Below the pieces are notes generated by a model that saw only the letters and a program-made list of their open reading frames with translations, was not told the DNA's origin and ran no database searches. 64,000 nt of DNA from Myxococcales bacterium (GTDB lineage: Bacteria > Myxococcota_A > Polyangia > Haliangiales > Haliangiaceae), in the NCBI GenBank assembly GCA_016720595.1, contig JADKKI010000012.1, forward strand, positions 186,001 to 250,000, in the 5' to 3' direction. Position numbers and translations under genes: made by a program. Of this stretch, positions 1 to 10,078 are shown in pieces. Position 1 is the stretch's first letter, and every line of letters begins with the position of its first letter.

Positions 1-120
1 GATCAGATCATCGTGCTCGATCGCGGCACCGTGATCGAGCGCGGGTCTCACCCCGAGCTGCTCGCGATGGACGGGCGGTATGCGCGGCTGTTCAACCTGC
101 AGGCGCAGGGCTATCGCTGA
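1..120 (+). CDS. ABC transporter ATP-binding protein, C-terminal fragment
   Basis: Only the last 39 codons are in the window; the gene begins upstream. The reading frame gives [20 protein letters not shown] followed by a short tail ending in GYR. This is the typical end of the nucleotide-binding domain of an ABC exporter: the D-loop/H-loop strand, then the 'G..ERGsH.eLl...g.Y..l' segment. Exporters of this kind usually fuse a membrane domain to this domain, but that cannot be seen here. The stop codon lies 3 bp from the end of the convergent lipoprotein gene. The substrate is unknown. Confidence 0.85.
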   Translation, partial: DQIIVLDRGTVIERGSHPELLAMDGRYARLFNLQAQGYR

Positions 121-123
121 TTG

Positions 124-1584
124 CTACGGCGAGTAGTGGAGGATCGTGCCGTTGGTGCCGACCGCCCAGACGTTGGTTGCCGATGTGCCCCAGACATCGA
201 ACAGCGCGCTGTTGATCGGCGGTCCGGACAGCTGCCAACCCGCGCCATCGAAGTGGATGATCGCCCGGTGGCCGACCGCCCAGCCCACGACCCACACATC
301 GTTCGTCGACCGCCCCCATACGGCACGGGCGACGTCGTTGCTCCCGCTGAGCGGTGAGGCCACCTGCTGCCAGGTGGTGCCGTTGAAGCGATGCAGCGCG
401 AACTCGGTGCCCACCGCCCAGCCGTCACTTGGCCCACCGAGCCACACCGCGCTGATCAGCATCGTGGCGAGCGGCGTGGTCGACCAGCTCGTGCCGTTGT
501 AGTGCTGGGCCGAGAACAGATCGACGACCCAGACGTCACTGCCACTCGTCCCCGAGACCCCGACGTAGCGCGACGTGCTCTGTCCGCCGATCAAGGTCCA
601 GGTCGAGCCGTTGAACCGCTGCACGGAGCCATCGGTCGAGGTGCCACCGGCGACGAACACGTTGGTCGCCGAGGTGCCCCACACCGCGTTGGCGCTCCTC
701 TCGGGGGTCGCGACCTGACTCCACTGGCTGCCGTTGTAGTGGAGGATCACCCCCGGCGAGTTCCATTCCCCACCGACGGCCCAGACATCATTCGGGCCGG
801 ATCCCCAGATGTCCGCCAGATCGAGCGTGGTTCCCGACAGCACGCTGCTCCACACCGTGCCGTTGAAGTGGAGCATCGTGCCACCCGCGCCGACGACCCA
901 GATGTTGGAGGCCGAGCTGCCCCAGATCCCGGTGAGGTTCCGATTGGTGATCGCGGTCTGCGAACGCCACACCGCGGTCGGCCCCGGGACGCACGCATTG
1001 GCCTGACACAGCTCGCCTGCGCCGCAGCACGCACCGCCACAGGTCTGGGCGGCGCACACGCAGCTGCCTTGCTGGCAGGTCTGATCCGGGCCACACGTCC
1101 CGACTGCACAGCTGCCACCGCATCCGTCGCTACCGCCGCACACCGCGGCCGCGCAGCTCGGCGTACACGAGCATGCGGGGCCCACACAGGACGGCACGCA
1201 GCGTCCCTCGGCGCCGCACACCTCGTCGGGAGCGCACGCGATCACCGCGCCCCACTCCGAACATGCGTCGGCGTCATGGTTGCCGCAGGTCTGAGCGCCC
1301 TGACCGCCGGTGCCCGCGCAGCGCCGCTCTCCCGGTGTGCACTCATCGACGCACATGACGCCGCAGCCAGCGCTGCAGCCCGCGTCCGTATCCGGAACTG
1401 TCCCGGCGTCCGTGTCCGCGCCCGTGCCTGCGTCCGTGTCGGCACCCGCGCCTCCGTCCGTGTCCGGATCGTTCCGGCCATGCGGATCGTGACCGCACGC
1501 GAGGATCAACATCGCCAGCGCCGTCGGCAGTAACACGCAGCTCCGCGAGCTTCGGGTCGTGGTGGTGAGCGTCATCGAGCTCAC
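124..1584 (-). CDS. Secreted Cys-rich, propeller-repeat lipoprotein
   Basis: This is a 486-residue surface or periplasmic lipoprotein of unknown function. The N-terminus is a signal peptide with the lipobox ILAC near residue 30. A linker rich in Asp, Gly and Thr (repeats of the type GADTDAGT) follows, then a cysteine-rich region around residues 70-200 with many CxxxC and CCG motifs. The C-terminal half carries about seven repeats with a core like 'DVWAVG...LHYNG..W', each ~45 residues, which suggests a beta-propeller. Such proteins are common in myxobacteria. The start codon overlaps the stop of the upstream lipoprotein gene by ATGA, so the two are probably translationally coupled. Confidence 0.75.
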   Translation of the reverse strand: MSSMTLTTTTRSSRSCVLLPTALAMLILACGHDPHGRNDPDTDGGAGADTDAGTGADTDAGTVPDTDAGCSAGCGVMCVDECTPGERRCAGTGGQGAQTCGNHDADACSEWGAVIACAPDEVCGAEGRCVPSCVGPACSCTPSCAAAVCGGSDGCGGSCAVGTCGPDQTCQQGSCVCAAQTCGGACCGAGELCQANACVPGPTAVWRSQTAITNRNLTGIWGSSASNIWVVGAGGTMLHFNGTVWSSVLSGTTLDLADIWGSGPNDVWAVGGEWNSPGVILHYNGSQWSQVATPERSANAVWGTSATNVFVAGGTSTDGSVQRFNGSTWTLIGGQSTSRYVGVSGTSGSDVWVVDLFSAQHYNGTSWSTTPLATMLISAVWLGGPSDGWAVGTEFALHRFNGTTWQQVASPLSGSNDVARAVWGRSTNDVWVVGWAVGHRAIIHFDGAGWQLSGPPINSALFDVWGTSATNVWAVGTNGTILHYSP

Positions 1585-2288
1585 AGCCTCGGCTCGTTGG
1601 TGGCGAGCTTGGCATTCCGCACCTCGGTTCCGATGAAGTCAAACACCCATCGTGCACCGCCTCCGAGGAGGCCTTTCTCGAACTCGATCACGACTCTCTT
1701 GGAGCCCGGAGAGATCAGATCGGCTCCCTGGAACACGATGTAGCTACTCCCAATCACGCGCGAGATCTTCCGCCTCACCGTACCGATCGTCGTCTCGTCC
1801 TGCCGGATCACCCGACCGTCAGCCTGGGGCACGTACTCGACGCGGCCGGTCTTGACGTAGCCGTCGTCCTCGTAGCGAAGGATCGGGAGCGGCCGGACCT
1901 CGAACCGCGAGGACAGCTTCGCCCGGACCTTGCGGCCGTCCTCGGTGATCAGGACCATCTTGCGGATCTGCGAGGCCTCGAGGCGCGCTTGCTCGGCGGT
2001 CATGGCGACCGCGCGGTAACGCACCACGACTTCCGAACTGTCCGCGGACTCGATCCGATAGAAGCTGTCGAGGCAGTACCAGTCCCCCGCGAGCGCGCAG
2101 TCCTTCTGGAGCCGCTCGTCCTTCGAGGGGATCCGCAGCTCACCGCGAGGGCCGTCGCCGAGTCTCGGGTTCGCGGCGGGGATCGTTCGGTGGGCCATCG
2201 GAAAGCACGCGGCCAGGCAGCCCGCGAGCGCGATGGTCAAGACCAGAGAGAGGTGACGACGGAGATCGGGAGGCGCATCGGAGTTCAT
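1581..2288 (-). CDS. Hypothetical lipoprotein
   Basis: A protein of about 235 residues that I do not recognise. It begins with a signal peptide whose hydrophobic stretch ends in LAGCLAAC, so either cysteine could be the lipidated residue. The rest is a mixed alpha/beta sequence with no obvious motif and several basic-acidic strands. An upstream in-frame GTG at 2315 would add nine residues before the signal peptide; the ATG at 2288 is preferred because it starts close to the signal sequence. Neither site has a clear Shine-Dalgarno sequence. The stop overlaps the start of the propeller lipoprotein, suggesting one operon. Confidence 0.6.
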   Translation of the reverse strand: MNSDAPPDLRRHLSLVLTIALAGCLAACFPMAHRTIPAANPRLGDGPRGELRIPSKDERLQKDCALAGDWYCLDSFYRIESADSSEVVVRYRAVAMTAEQARLEASQIRKMVLITEDGRKVRAKLSSRFEVRPLPILRYEDDGYVKTGRVEYVPQADGRVIRQDETTIGTVRRKISRVIGSSYIVFQGADLISPGSKRVVIEFEKGLLGGGARWVFDFIGTEVRNAKLATNEPRL

Positions 2289-2396
2289 CGTGCTGGTAGA
2301 ACGCAGGCACGACACGCAGGTCGCAGAGATCTGCGCTGCAATCGGCGCCAGGCTGCTACCTGGCCGTGAACGCTAGAGAATTGCCGCCACCACCGC

Positions 2397-3227
2397 TCAG
2401 GCGCGCGATCGTAGGAGGCGCTCGAGGCTGACCGTGAGCTGGCTCTCGACGAGCTCGCCCGCGGACGTCAGGTCCGCCCCGTCGATCCCCGCCAGCTCCA
2501 CGAACCGACGGCGGGCGTCGGCGGTGAGCTGCTCGCGTGCCGCCACCAACCAGCGAGCGACGGTGGCGCGGTGGACGCGGTGCATCGTCGACAGCTCGTC
2601 GATGCTGAGCCCGTCGAGCAGGTTCATGCGAAGCAACGTGCGATCGCGCCTCGGCAGATCAGCCGCGGCTTGCTCGAACGCCTGCCGCAACGCCTGCCGC
2701 AGCTCGGCCTTGTTCAGCAGCGTGATCACATCGGCGGACGGCGAGGCAGTGGACCCGAGGTGATCCTCGACCGGCGTGGGATCGAGGCGGCGCTGGCTGC
2801 GCCTGGCATCTAGCGCGAGCCGCATCGCAGCCACGTGCACCAGCGCACCGAGCTTCCCGGTCCCCGCGTATGCGACGATCTTCGGAGGCTCGCCGGGAGC
2901 TGCGGTGAACAGCCGGAGACGGAGCTGCTGCAGCACGTCCGCTGCGGTCGCATCGTCGAGACGCATCCGCCGGAGCGCCGCCGTGAGGCCACCTGCGATC
3001 TGCCGATCAAAGATCCGGAGAGCGGTGGCGTCACCGAGCGCGCACCCACACGCGAGGTAGAGCTCCGCGGCATCGTGATCACCGCCTGCGGCGACCCGCT
3101 CACCGACGAGCAGCTCGAACGCAGCGATCGGCACGTGGAGATCGGGCCACGCTTCTGCGCCAGCTTGATGGCAGACCTGAACTGGGCTACAGGGAGACCC
3201 CATGGGCTGCGTCGACGAGGCTACCAT
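2397..3227 (-). CDS. RNA polymerase sigma-70-type factor (Myxococcales family 1-like)
   Basis: This is a probable alternative sigma factor of ~276 residues that would direct RNA polymerase to a subset of promoters. A region-2-like part (AADVLQQLRLRLF and 'KIVAYAGTGKLGALVHVAAM') is followed by a region-4 helix-turn-helix near the C-terminus ('LDGLSIDELSTMHRVHRATV'). The combination with an adjacent divergent kinase resembles the Myxococcales sigma family known as Sig-70_gmx1; this family assignment is from memory. The start at 3227 is chosen because CAGGAAGG lies 5 nt upstream of the ATG. It makes the 5' end overlap the divergent kinase gene by 26 bp. An ATG at 3203 is the alternative, but has no good ribosome-binding site. 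Confidence 0.75.
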   Translation of the reverse strand: MVASSTQPMGSPCSPVQVCHQAGAEAWPDLHVPIAAFELLVGERVAAGGDHDAAELYLACGCALGDATALRIFDRQIAGGLTAALRRMRLDDATAADVLQQLRLRLFTAAPGEPPKIVAYAGTGKLGALVHVAAMRLALDARRSQRRLDPTPVEDHLGSTASPSADVITLLNKAELRQALRQAFEQAAADLPRRDRTLLRMNLLDGLSIDELSTMHRVHRATVARWLVAAREQLTADARRRFVELAGIDGADLTSAGELVESQLTVSLERLLRSRA

Positions 3228-5835
3228 TGTCGCCTTCCTGGGTGGTTCTCTCGATGTCGCGGCCAGTGATGAGGTCGTTGCCGAGCTCGACACGTGCGAT
3301 GCCTGTCGCGAATTGATGGCGCTCGTTGTTCGCGAGTGGCATCTCGATCATCCACGCGCGACCCACGACCTCGCGGTCGGCAGTGTGATCGGTCGCTATC
3401 AGATCGAGGGTCCGCTCGGAGCGGGCGCGATGGGCGTGGTCTATCGCGCCTTCGATCCCGTGGTCGCACGTCACGTGGCGTTGAAGTTGATCCATGTCGA
3501 TGGATTCGCGGACTCCGCCGTGGTGTTGCGAAAGGCGCAGGCGATGGGTCAGGTCAACCACCCCGCCGTGGTGCGGATCTACGACGCCGGGGTCACCGAT
3601 GCGCAGGTCTACGTCGCGATGGAGCTCGTCGAAGGGCGGACCCTCCGCGCCGCGTTTGCCGAACAGGCGCGCTCGCCACGCGCGTGGTACGTGCTGTTCG
3701 CGAGCATCGCGGAGGGCCTGGCCGCCGCGCACGACGCCGGCGTGGTCCATCGCGACTTCAAGCCAGAGAACGTCCTGGTCGCACGCGATGGCACGGCGAA
3801 GGTCACCGATTTCGGGTTGGCTCGGGTCAACGCGAGCTCCAACGTGCCGCTGACTCCTGCCCTGGGGACCCAGGCGGCCGGCACCCCGGCATACATGGCG
3901 CCGGAGCAGCTGGCCGGCGAGTCCTCCGATGCGCGTAGTGATCAATATAGCTTTGGGATCGTTCTCTATGAGGCGCTCAAGGGATCGCGGCCGATCGTCG
4001 CTTCGAGCCTGGAGGCCCTCTCGAGTGCGATGCAGTCGCCGAACATCGACTGGGCCAACATCACCAAGGGAGCGCGCACGATCCTCACGCGCACCCTCGC
4101 GTACGATCCTCATGCACGGTTCACATCGATGCACGACGTGGCGCGCGAGCTCCGCAAGCTCGCGGCCCCGGCACGCTGGCCATGGGCCGTGGGCGCGGTG
4201 GCGAGCGTCGGGCTCGGCATCGGGGTCATGCTCGCCCCGCGCGCGGGTCCATCCGCCGATCCGTGCGCCGAAGCTGGTGTGGGAGTGTCCGCGGCGTGGA
4301 CCCCGGCCCAGGCCGCGCAGCTCGAGCGCAGCTATGCGGCGACGCAGCTACCGTACGCCGTGCATGCGGGAGGTACCGCACGGCGTACGCTCGACGAGTA
4401 CGCGACGAAGCTGCGCGCCGGGTACAGCGAGGCGTGTCGCGCCACGCACGTCGAGCGCACGCAATCTCCCGAGCTGCTCGATCGGCGCGCGCAGTGCCTC
4501 GATCGCTGCACGTCCGTTCTCGCCGCCACGGGTGCGCTGCTCGAGAGGGCCGATGCGGACCTCGTGCTGAACACCACGCAAGCGCTCGCGAAACTGACCG
4601 ATGTGCGCGCCTGTGCCGATCGGACCTCCCTGGCGGACGAGGTTCCACCTCCCGCCGATCCGCTCATCCGCGGGCGGATCGAGGCGATCCGGCGGCAGCT
4701 CGCCGAGGCCGGGAACGCGACGGTCACCACCCGGTATCCCGCGGGGCTCGCGCTTGCGGCCGCGGCCGCGACCGCGGCGAGTGAGGTTGGCTATCGCCCG
4801 CTCGAGGCCGAGGCGTGGTTTACGCTGGGCAGTCTTCAATACGCAGTTCGCTCCACCGACTCCGCACGTGCGACGCTCGAGCGGGCGGCGCTCGCGGCGG
4901 TCGCAGGGCGCAGCAGGTTGATCGAGGCGCAGATCCGCGAGCGGCTCAGCCAGGTCCTCGGGCTCACGCTGCATGACGTGGCGGAGGGCCAGCGCCAGCT
5001 CGATCTCGGGCTGGCCCTGCTCGAGACCATGCAGGGCAGTGAAGCGACCAAGATCCAGCTGTTCACGACGCAGGGCGCGATGCTGTCCGCGCGCGGCGAT
5101 CACGCGGGGGCCCTGGCTCTGCATCAGCGAAGCCTGGCGATGGTGGGGCAGGCCGATCGTGGCGTGGAGGCCGAGCTCGAGCAGCTGATCGCCGACGAGC
5201 TGATCGAGATGGAGCGCGCGAACGAGGCGTTGCCGCTCCTCGAGCGGAGCGCAGCAGCAGTCCGCGAGCTGGTTGGAGAGCAGCACCCGACGTTCGCGGC
5301 GATCCTCGAGAGCATGGCCAACGCGTATCAGGAGTCCGATCCTGCGAAGGCGATCGAGCTGATGCTTCGCGCCCACGCGATCTACGCCCGGGTCTGGCCC
5401 GCCGAGAGCTCCAGGTTCGCGGTGCACGAGGCGAACGTGGGCGGGCTGCTGCTGGAATACGGTCGGGTGGACGAGGCCTTGCCGTACTTGCGGCGCGCCC
5501 TGGGCACGGTCGAGCGCACGCTGCCGCCCGAGCATCCGGCGCATGCAAGGCTGCTCGTCTCGCTCGGGAAGGCGCTCCAGCACGAGCAGCAGTTCGCCGA
5601 GGCCGCACCGCTGCTCGAGTCCGCGCTCGCGATCTTCGTCGCGCAGGGCCTGCCCACCGACGAGACTGCCGAGCTCGAATTCGCGCTCGCCCAGGTGTTG
5701 TGGGCCCGCCGCCCGAGCCCCGATCGCGCACGCGTGCTCGAGCTGCTGGATCGATCCGAGCGAGGTCTGAAGGCCAGCGGGGGCGACGAGCGAGCCACCG
5801 CCATCACCCGCTGGCGGCGCGAGCAGAGGCTGTAG
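3202..5835 (+). CDS. Membrane Ser/Thr protein kinase with anti-sigma-like N-terminus and TPR C-terminus
   Basis: An 877-residue receptor-type kinase. Residues 1-45 resemble a zinc-binding anti-sigma segment, with CDAC at 32-35 but Glu where the usual His would be. The kinase domain spans ~64-320: glycine loop GAGAMG at 73-78, Lys95, HRD at 183-185, DFG near 203 and MAPEQ. These are all intact, so it is probably active. One membrane helix lies at ~326-346. The rest is helical with tetratricopeptide-like repeats, probably a binding domain. AGGGAG lies 5 nt upstream of the ATG. The divergent sigma gene overlaps its first nine codons, so the kinase may control that sigma factor; this is inferred. 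Confidence 0.88.
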   Translation: MGCVDEATIVAFLGGSLDVAASDEVVAELDTCDACRELMALVVREWHLDHPRATHDLAVGSVIGRYQIEGPLGAGAMGVVYRAFDPVVARHVALKLIHVDGFADSAVVLRKAQAMGQVNHPAVVRIYDAGVTDAQVYVAMELVEGRTLRAAFAEQARSPRAWYVLFASIAEGLAAAHDAGVVHRDFKPENVLVARDGTAKVTDFGLARVNASSNVPLTPALGTQAAGTPAYMAPEQLAGESSDARSDQYSFGIVLYEALKGSRPIVASSLEALSSAMQSPNIDWANITKGARTILTRTLAYDPHARFTSMHDVARELRKLAAPARWPWAVGAVASVGLGIGVMLAPRAGPSADPCAEAGVGVSAAWTPAQAAQLERSYAATQLPYAVHAGGTARRTLDEYATKLRAGYSEACRATHVERTQSPELLDRRAQCLDRCTSVLAATGALLERADADLVLNTTQALAKLTDVRACADRTSLADEVPPPADPLIRGRIEAIRRQLAEAGNATVTTRYPAGLALAAAAATAASEVGYRPLEAEAWFTLGSLQYAVRSTDSARATLERAALAAVAGRSRLIEAQIRERLSQVLGLTLHDVAEGQRQLDLGLALLETMQGSEATKIQLFTTQGAMLSARGDHAGALALHQRSLAMVGQADRGVEAELEQLIADELIEMERANEALPLLERSAAAVRELVGEQHPTFAAILESMANAYQESDPAKAIELMLRAHAIYARVWPAESSRFAVHEANVGGLLLEYGRVDEALPYLRRALGTVERTLPPEHPAHARLLVSLGKALQHEQQFAEAAPLLESALAIFVAQGLPTDETAELEFALAQVLWARRPSPDRARVLELLDRSERGLKASGGDERATAITRWRREQRL

Positions 5836-5883
5836 GTTCGGAGGTTTACGACATCGCGCTTGCCGTGCGCCTCCGAAACCTTT
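5834..5883 (+). terminator. Stem-loop after the kinase stop codon
   Basis: The sequence GGTTCGGAGG just at the stop codon pairs with CCTCCGAAACC about 25 nt downstream, and the second arm runs into TTTAG. This could be a factor-independent terminator for the kinase gene or a leader structure of the rtcB transcript. The T-run is short, so the call is tentative. Confidence 0.4.
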
Positions 5884-5951
5884 AGGTAGGAGGTCGAGCG
5901 CGGGCCTCTCGTCTGCGATCGCCAAGGCTGGCCACGGGCCAGAGCATCGTC

Positions 5952-7179
<1,228 letters not shown>

Positions 7180-7183
7180 GCAC

Positions 7184-8196
7184 GTGAGCACGCCGGTGGA
7201 CATCGATGGCTCGCGCGGCGAGGGCGGCGGGCAGATCCTGCGGACCTCGCTCGCGCTGTCGCTGATCACCGGGCGCCCGATCACGATGCGGAACATCCGC
7301 GCCGGGCGGGCCAAGCCGGGGCTGCGCCGCCAACACGTGGCGTGTGTCGATGCGGCGGTGAAGCTGTGCGGTGGCACGGTGCACGGCGCGAAGGTCGATT
7401 CGAAGTACCGAGCTGACGCCCGGGCCGATCCGCGGCGGCGAGCCTCGCGATCGACATCGGCACTGCCGGCTCGACCACGCTCCTCGTCCAGACCATCCTG
7501 GTCCCCGCGATCGTGGGCGGGCACGGGCTGCGCGCCACCATCCGTGGCGGCACGCACAATCCGATGGCCCCGCCGTTCGAGTTCCTCGAGCGCGTGTTCC
7601 TCCCGCGGCTGCGCGAGATGGGCGCCGAGGTCACGCTCGCGCTCGATCAGTACGGCTTCGTCGGTGACGTGCGCGGGCCCCTCGGGCAGCTCACGCTGGA
7701 GATCCGGCCGGGCGCCCTCCAGCCGATCGAGATCATCGATGCGGCACCGAGCGCTCAGCTCCACGCCACCGCCCTGCTCTCGCGGCTCCCCACGCACGTG
7801 GGCGCTCGCGAGCTCGCGGTGGTGCGAGAGCGGTTCCCGGCCGCGAGCTGCGAGGTCCGCGAGGTGACCGATGCGGCGATCGGCAACCTCCTCATGATCG
7901 AGGTCGGAGCGGGTCACGAGCTGATCACGGGCTTCGGCGAGAAGGGCGTGCGCGCCGAGCTCGTGGCCGCCCGTGCATGTGACGCGACCGCGGCGTACCT
8001 CGCTGCCAACGTGCCGGTCGGCGAGCACCTCGCGGATCAGCTCGTGCTGCCCCTCGCGCTCGTGGGTGGTGGCCGGTTCCGCTGCGCACCACTCTCGCTG
8101 CATGCGACCACCAACATCGAGACCATCGGGCTGTTCCTCGACGTGCCGATCCGCGTCGAGGCCGACGGCGATGCCGTGATCGTCAGCGTGGGGTAG
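7184..8196 (+). pseudogene. rtcA: RNA 3'-terminal phosphate cyclase RtcA, two apparent frameshifts
   Basis: RtcA converts RNA 3'-phosphates to 2',3'-cyclic phosphates using ATP and is the usual partner of RtcB. The GTG-started frame gives [20 protein letters not shown] and [17 protein letters not shown] middle frame gives [11 protein letters not shown], and a third frame gives [14 protein letters not shown] and continues to the end with SLHATTNIETIGLFLDV, which probably holds the catalytic His. The shifts fall at about 7409 and 7443, in each case +1 (or -2 at the first). No other residues look degraded. Because rtcB has a shift too, the cluster is either a decaying operon or a locally error-prone stretch of assembly. 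Confidence 0.8.
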
Positions 8197-8199
8197 GCT
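8194..8199 (+). promoter_or_regulatory. TANNNT -10-like element 6 nt before the DUF423 gene
   Basis: TAGGCT lies 6 nt upstream of the ATG at 8206. It also includes the rtcA stop codon, so chance overlap is possible. Confidence 0.3.
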
Positions 8200-8205
8200 C
8201 GCCGC

Positions 8206-8568
8206 ATGGCCGACCGCTCCCCGCTGATCGCTCTCGGTGCCCTCAACGCGGCGATCGCCGTGGCGGCGGGTGCGTTCGGCGCGCACGGGCTGAAGGATCG
8301 GCTCGAGCCTCGCGCGCTCGAGATCTTCGAGACCGCCGCGCGCTACCAGATGTATCATGCGCTCGCGCTCATCCTGTGCGGTCTGATCGCCACGCGCGGC
8401 GCGGCCACGGCGGGCTGGCTCCTGCAGCTCGGGATCGTGGTGTTCTCCGGATCGCTGTACGCGCTCGCGCTGACCGGCGTGAAGGGCCTCGGCGCGATCA
8501 CGCCGCTCGGCGGGCTCGCGTTCCTGATCGGATGGGGCTGGCTCGCGTGGTCGGCGTGGCGCGGGTGA
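8206..8568 (+). CDS. DUF423 family membrane protein
   Basis: A 120-residue inner-membrane protein of the DUF423 (YgdD-like) family, whose biochemical role is unknown. The family signature AAGAFGAHGL is at residues 20-29, followed by ETAARYQMYHALAL. Four hydrophobic helices fit the usual topology and the length matches the family. The gene follows rtcA by 9 nt. No Shine-Dalgarno sequence precedes the ATG, but a TAGGCT hexamer does. Confidence 0.85.
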   Translation: MADRSPLIALGALNAAIAVAAGAFGAHGLKDRLEPRALEIFETAARYQMYHALALILCGLIATRGAATAGWLLQLGIVVFSGSLYALALTGVKGLGAITPLGGLAFLIGWGWLAWSAWRG

Positions 8569-8574
8569 GCTGGG

Positions 8575-9078
8575 TCAGCGGCGGATGCCGTTGATGCGAT
8601 CGGACTCGGCCTGGATCAGCGCGCCGAACTTCGCCGCCAGCTCTGGATTGAACTTCGGGTTGTGCTGGCCAAGGATCGTCGGAGCTCCGACGATCGGCGT
8701 CCAGTAGCCCTCGCACTCGAGCCATGCCTGGTGGTGCGTGCCGTTCTCGGCCAGCACCAGGTGGTGGTTGATCTTGTTGCCCATCACGTCCTTCTTGAAG
8801 GACATCTCCGCATGGACCTTCGAATAGAACTCGAGGGTGCAGGGCTCCTTGCCGCCCCGCGCCCGCGCCTGCGCGGCGGAGTACAGCGGCATGAACGCCA
8901 TCGCGGTGCGCCCCATGTCGTTGGGGTCGCTCATCTTCGCGGTGTAGCCGGTCTTCGACGCATGCCACGCCTCCGGGCTCACCCCGTGGGCGGCGGCGAT
9001 CGCGTTCTCCTTGTTGACGTCACCGGCAGTGTCGGCCATCAACGCGCACAGCTCCGCGTACTGTTCGATCGGGATCAT
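8575..9078 (-). CDS. Hypothetical protein, 167 residues
   Basis: I do not recognise this protein. It is soluble-looking, with no signal peptide or membrane helix, and has a region rich in Trp, His and aromatic residues around 90-135 (NGTHHQAWLECEGYW). It has one of the strongest ribosome-binding sites in the window: AAGGAGGA five nt before the ATG. That marks it as a genuine, efficiently translated gene. It converges on the DUF423 gene and stands just downstream of the LysR gene on the same strand, with a 43-nt gap. Confidence 0.7.
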   Translation of the reverse strand: MIPIEQYAELCALMADTAGDVNKENAIAAAHGVSPEAWHASKTGYTAKMSDPNDMGRTAMAFMPLYSAAQARARGGKEPCTLEFYSKVHAEMSFKKDVMGNKINHHLVLAENGTHHQAWLECEGYWTPIVGAPTILGQHNPKFNPELAAKFGALIQAESDRINGIRR

Positions 9079-9121
9079 CGGGGTCCTCCTTGGAGCCGTG
9101 ACGTTCGCACGAAATCGCCGC

Positions 9122-10027
9122 TCAGATCGGCGCGCGCTTCCACGGCGGAGGATTGAGGGACTTCGCGAGGTGATCGAGGAACAGGGTCAGGCGCGGTGGG
9201 AGGTTCTGGCGCGCGGGATATACGGCCTGGACCTCGATCGCACGCCCGCCCCACCCCGGGAGGATGCTCACGAGCTTTCCCTCCTGGATGTCGCAGGCCA
9301 CCATGAACTCGGTCATCACCGAGATGCCACCACCGGCGAGCACCACATCGCGAACCGCCGCGAGGTTGTTGCTGATGAACCGGGCAGGACGGCCGATCTC
9401 GTAGCTCTGGTCGCCATTGGTCAGGGTCCAGCCGGTGGAGCGCGCGCTCGGAAGGAACAGCACCTTCTCGTGATCGTCGAGCTCCTCGATCGACGTGGGC
9501 GTGCCGCGCTTCGCGAGGTAGGAGGGTGCCGCGCACAGGATCCCGTCGAACGTCGCGAGCTTGCGGGCGATCAGGGTGGACTCCGGGAGCGGACCGAACC
9601 GCACGACCACGTCGAAGCCCTCCTCGATCAGATCGACGACGCGATCGGTGGCGTCGAGCTCGACGGTGATATCGGAGTGACTGGCGATGAACTCGGCGAT
9701 GATCGCGCCGAGGTACCGCGTGGAGAGATCGATCGGTGCCGTCACGCGGAGCCGCCCGCGCGGCGTGGCCTGCATGTCCGTGACGACCTGCTCGGCGGCC
9801 TGGAGGTCGGCGACGATCCGCGCCGCCCGCTCGTAGTATGCCTCGCCGATCTCGGTCAGGGCGAGCTTGCGCGTGGTGCGCTGGACCAGCCGCACGCCCA
9901 GCCGCTCCTCGAGCTGTGCCAGCTTCCGGCTCACCGTGGACTTCGGGAGGCCGAGCTGCTCGGCCGCGCCGGTGAAGCTCTTGGTCTCGGCGACCTTGGT
10001 GAACACGACGATGTCGTTGAGGTCCAT
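9122..10027 (-). CDS. LysR-family transcriptional regulator
   Basis: A 301-residue DNA-binding regulator. The N-terminal winged helix-turn-helix starts at MDLNDIVVFTKVAETKSFTG and continues with LGLPKSTVSRKLAQLE. The C-terminal effector domain includes GRLRVTAPIDLS and DVVVRFG. The open frame extends far upstream, but the start is set at the ATG at 10027 because the family begins here. A TACTGT hexamer sits 9 nt before it. The regulator is divergent from the Cys-cluster gene at 10079, which may be its target, as LysR proteins often control the neighbouring divergent gene; this is inferred. Confidence 0.88.
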   Translation of the reverse strand: MDLNDIVVFTKVAETKSFTGAAEQLGLPKSTVSRKLAQLEERLGVRLVQRTTRKLALTEIGEAYYERAARIVADLQAAEQVVTDMQATPRGRLRVTAPIDLSTRYLGAIIAEFIASHSDITVELDATDRVVDLIEEGFDVVVRFGPLPESTLIARKLATFDGILCAAPSYLAKRGTPTSIEELDDHEKVLFLPSARSTGWTLTNGDQSYEIGRPARFISNNLAAVRDVVLAGGGISVMTEFMVACDIQEGKLVSILPGWGGRAIEVQAVYPARQNLPPRLTLFLDHLAKSLNPPPWKRAPI

Positions 10028-10036
10028 GGCGCTCGC

Positions 10037-10042
10037 ACAGTA
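10037..10042 (-). promoter_or_regulatory. TANNNT -10-like element upstream of the LysR gene
   Basis: TACTGT on the minus strand is 9 nt from the ATG at 10027. There is no Shine-Dalgarno sequence in between, which suggests a short or absent leader. Confidence 0.35.
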
Positions 10043-10078
10043 CCCCACGTCGGAAGCGCTGCGTGCTATCCCGCTGGC

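Noticed and set aside
4348..5925. 525-codon open frame antisense to the kinase TPR region
   Set aside because: It is the mirror of a strongly coding high-GC gene, is rich in Arg, Leu, Gly and Glu without any recognisable domain, and has no start signal.
5836..5951. RtcR or sigma-54 promoter for rtcBA
   Set aside because: No rtcR gene is in the window, and no convincing GG-N10-GC sigma-54 site was seen before rtcB.
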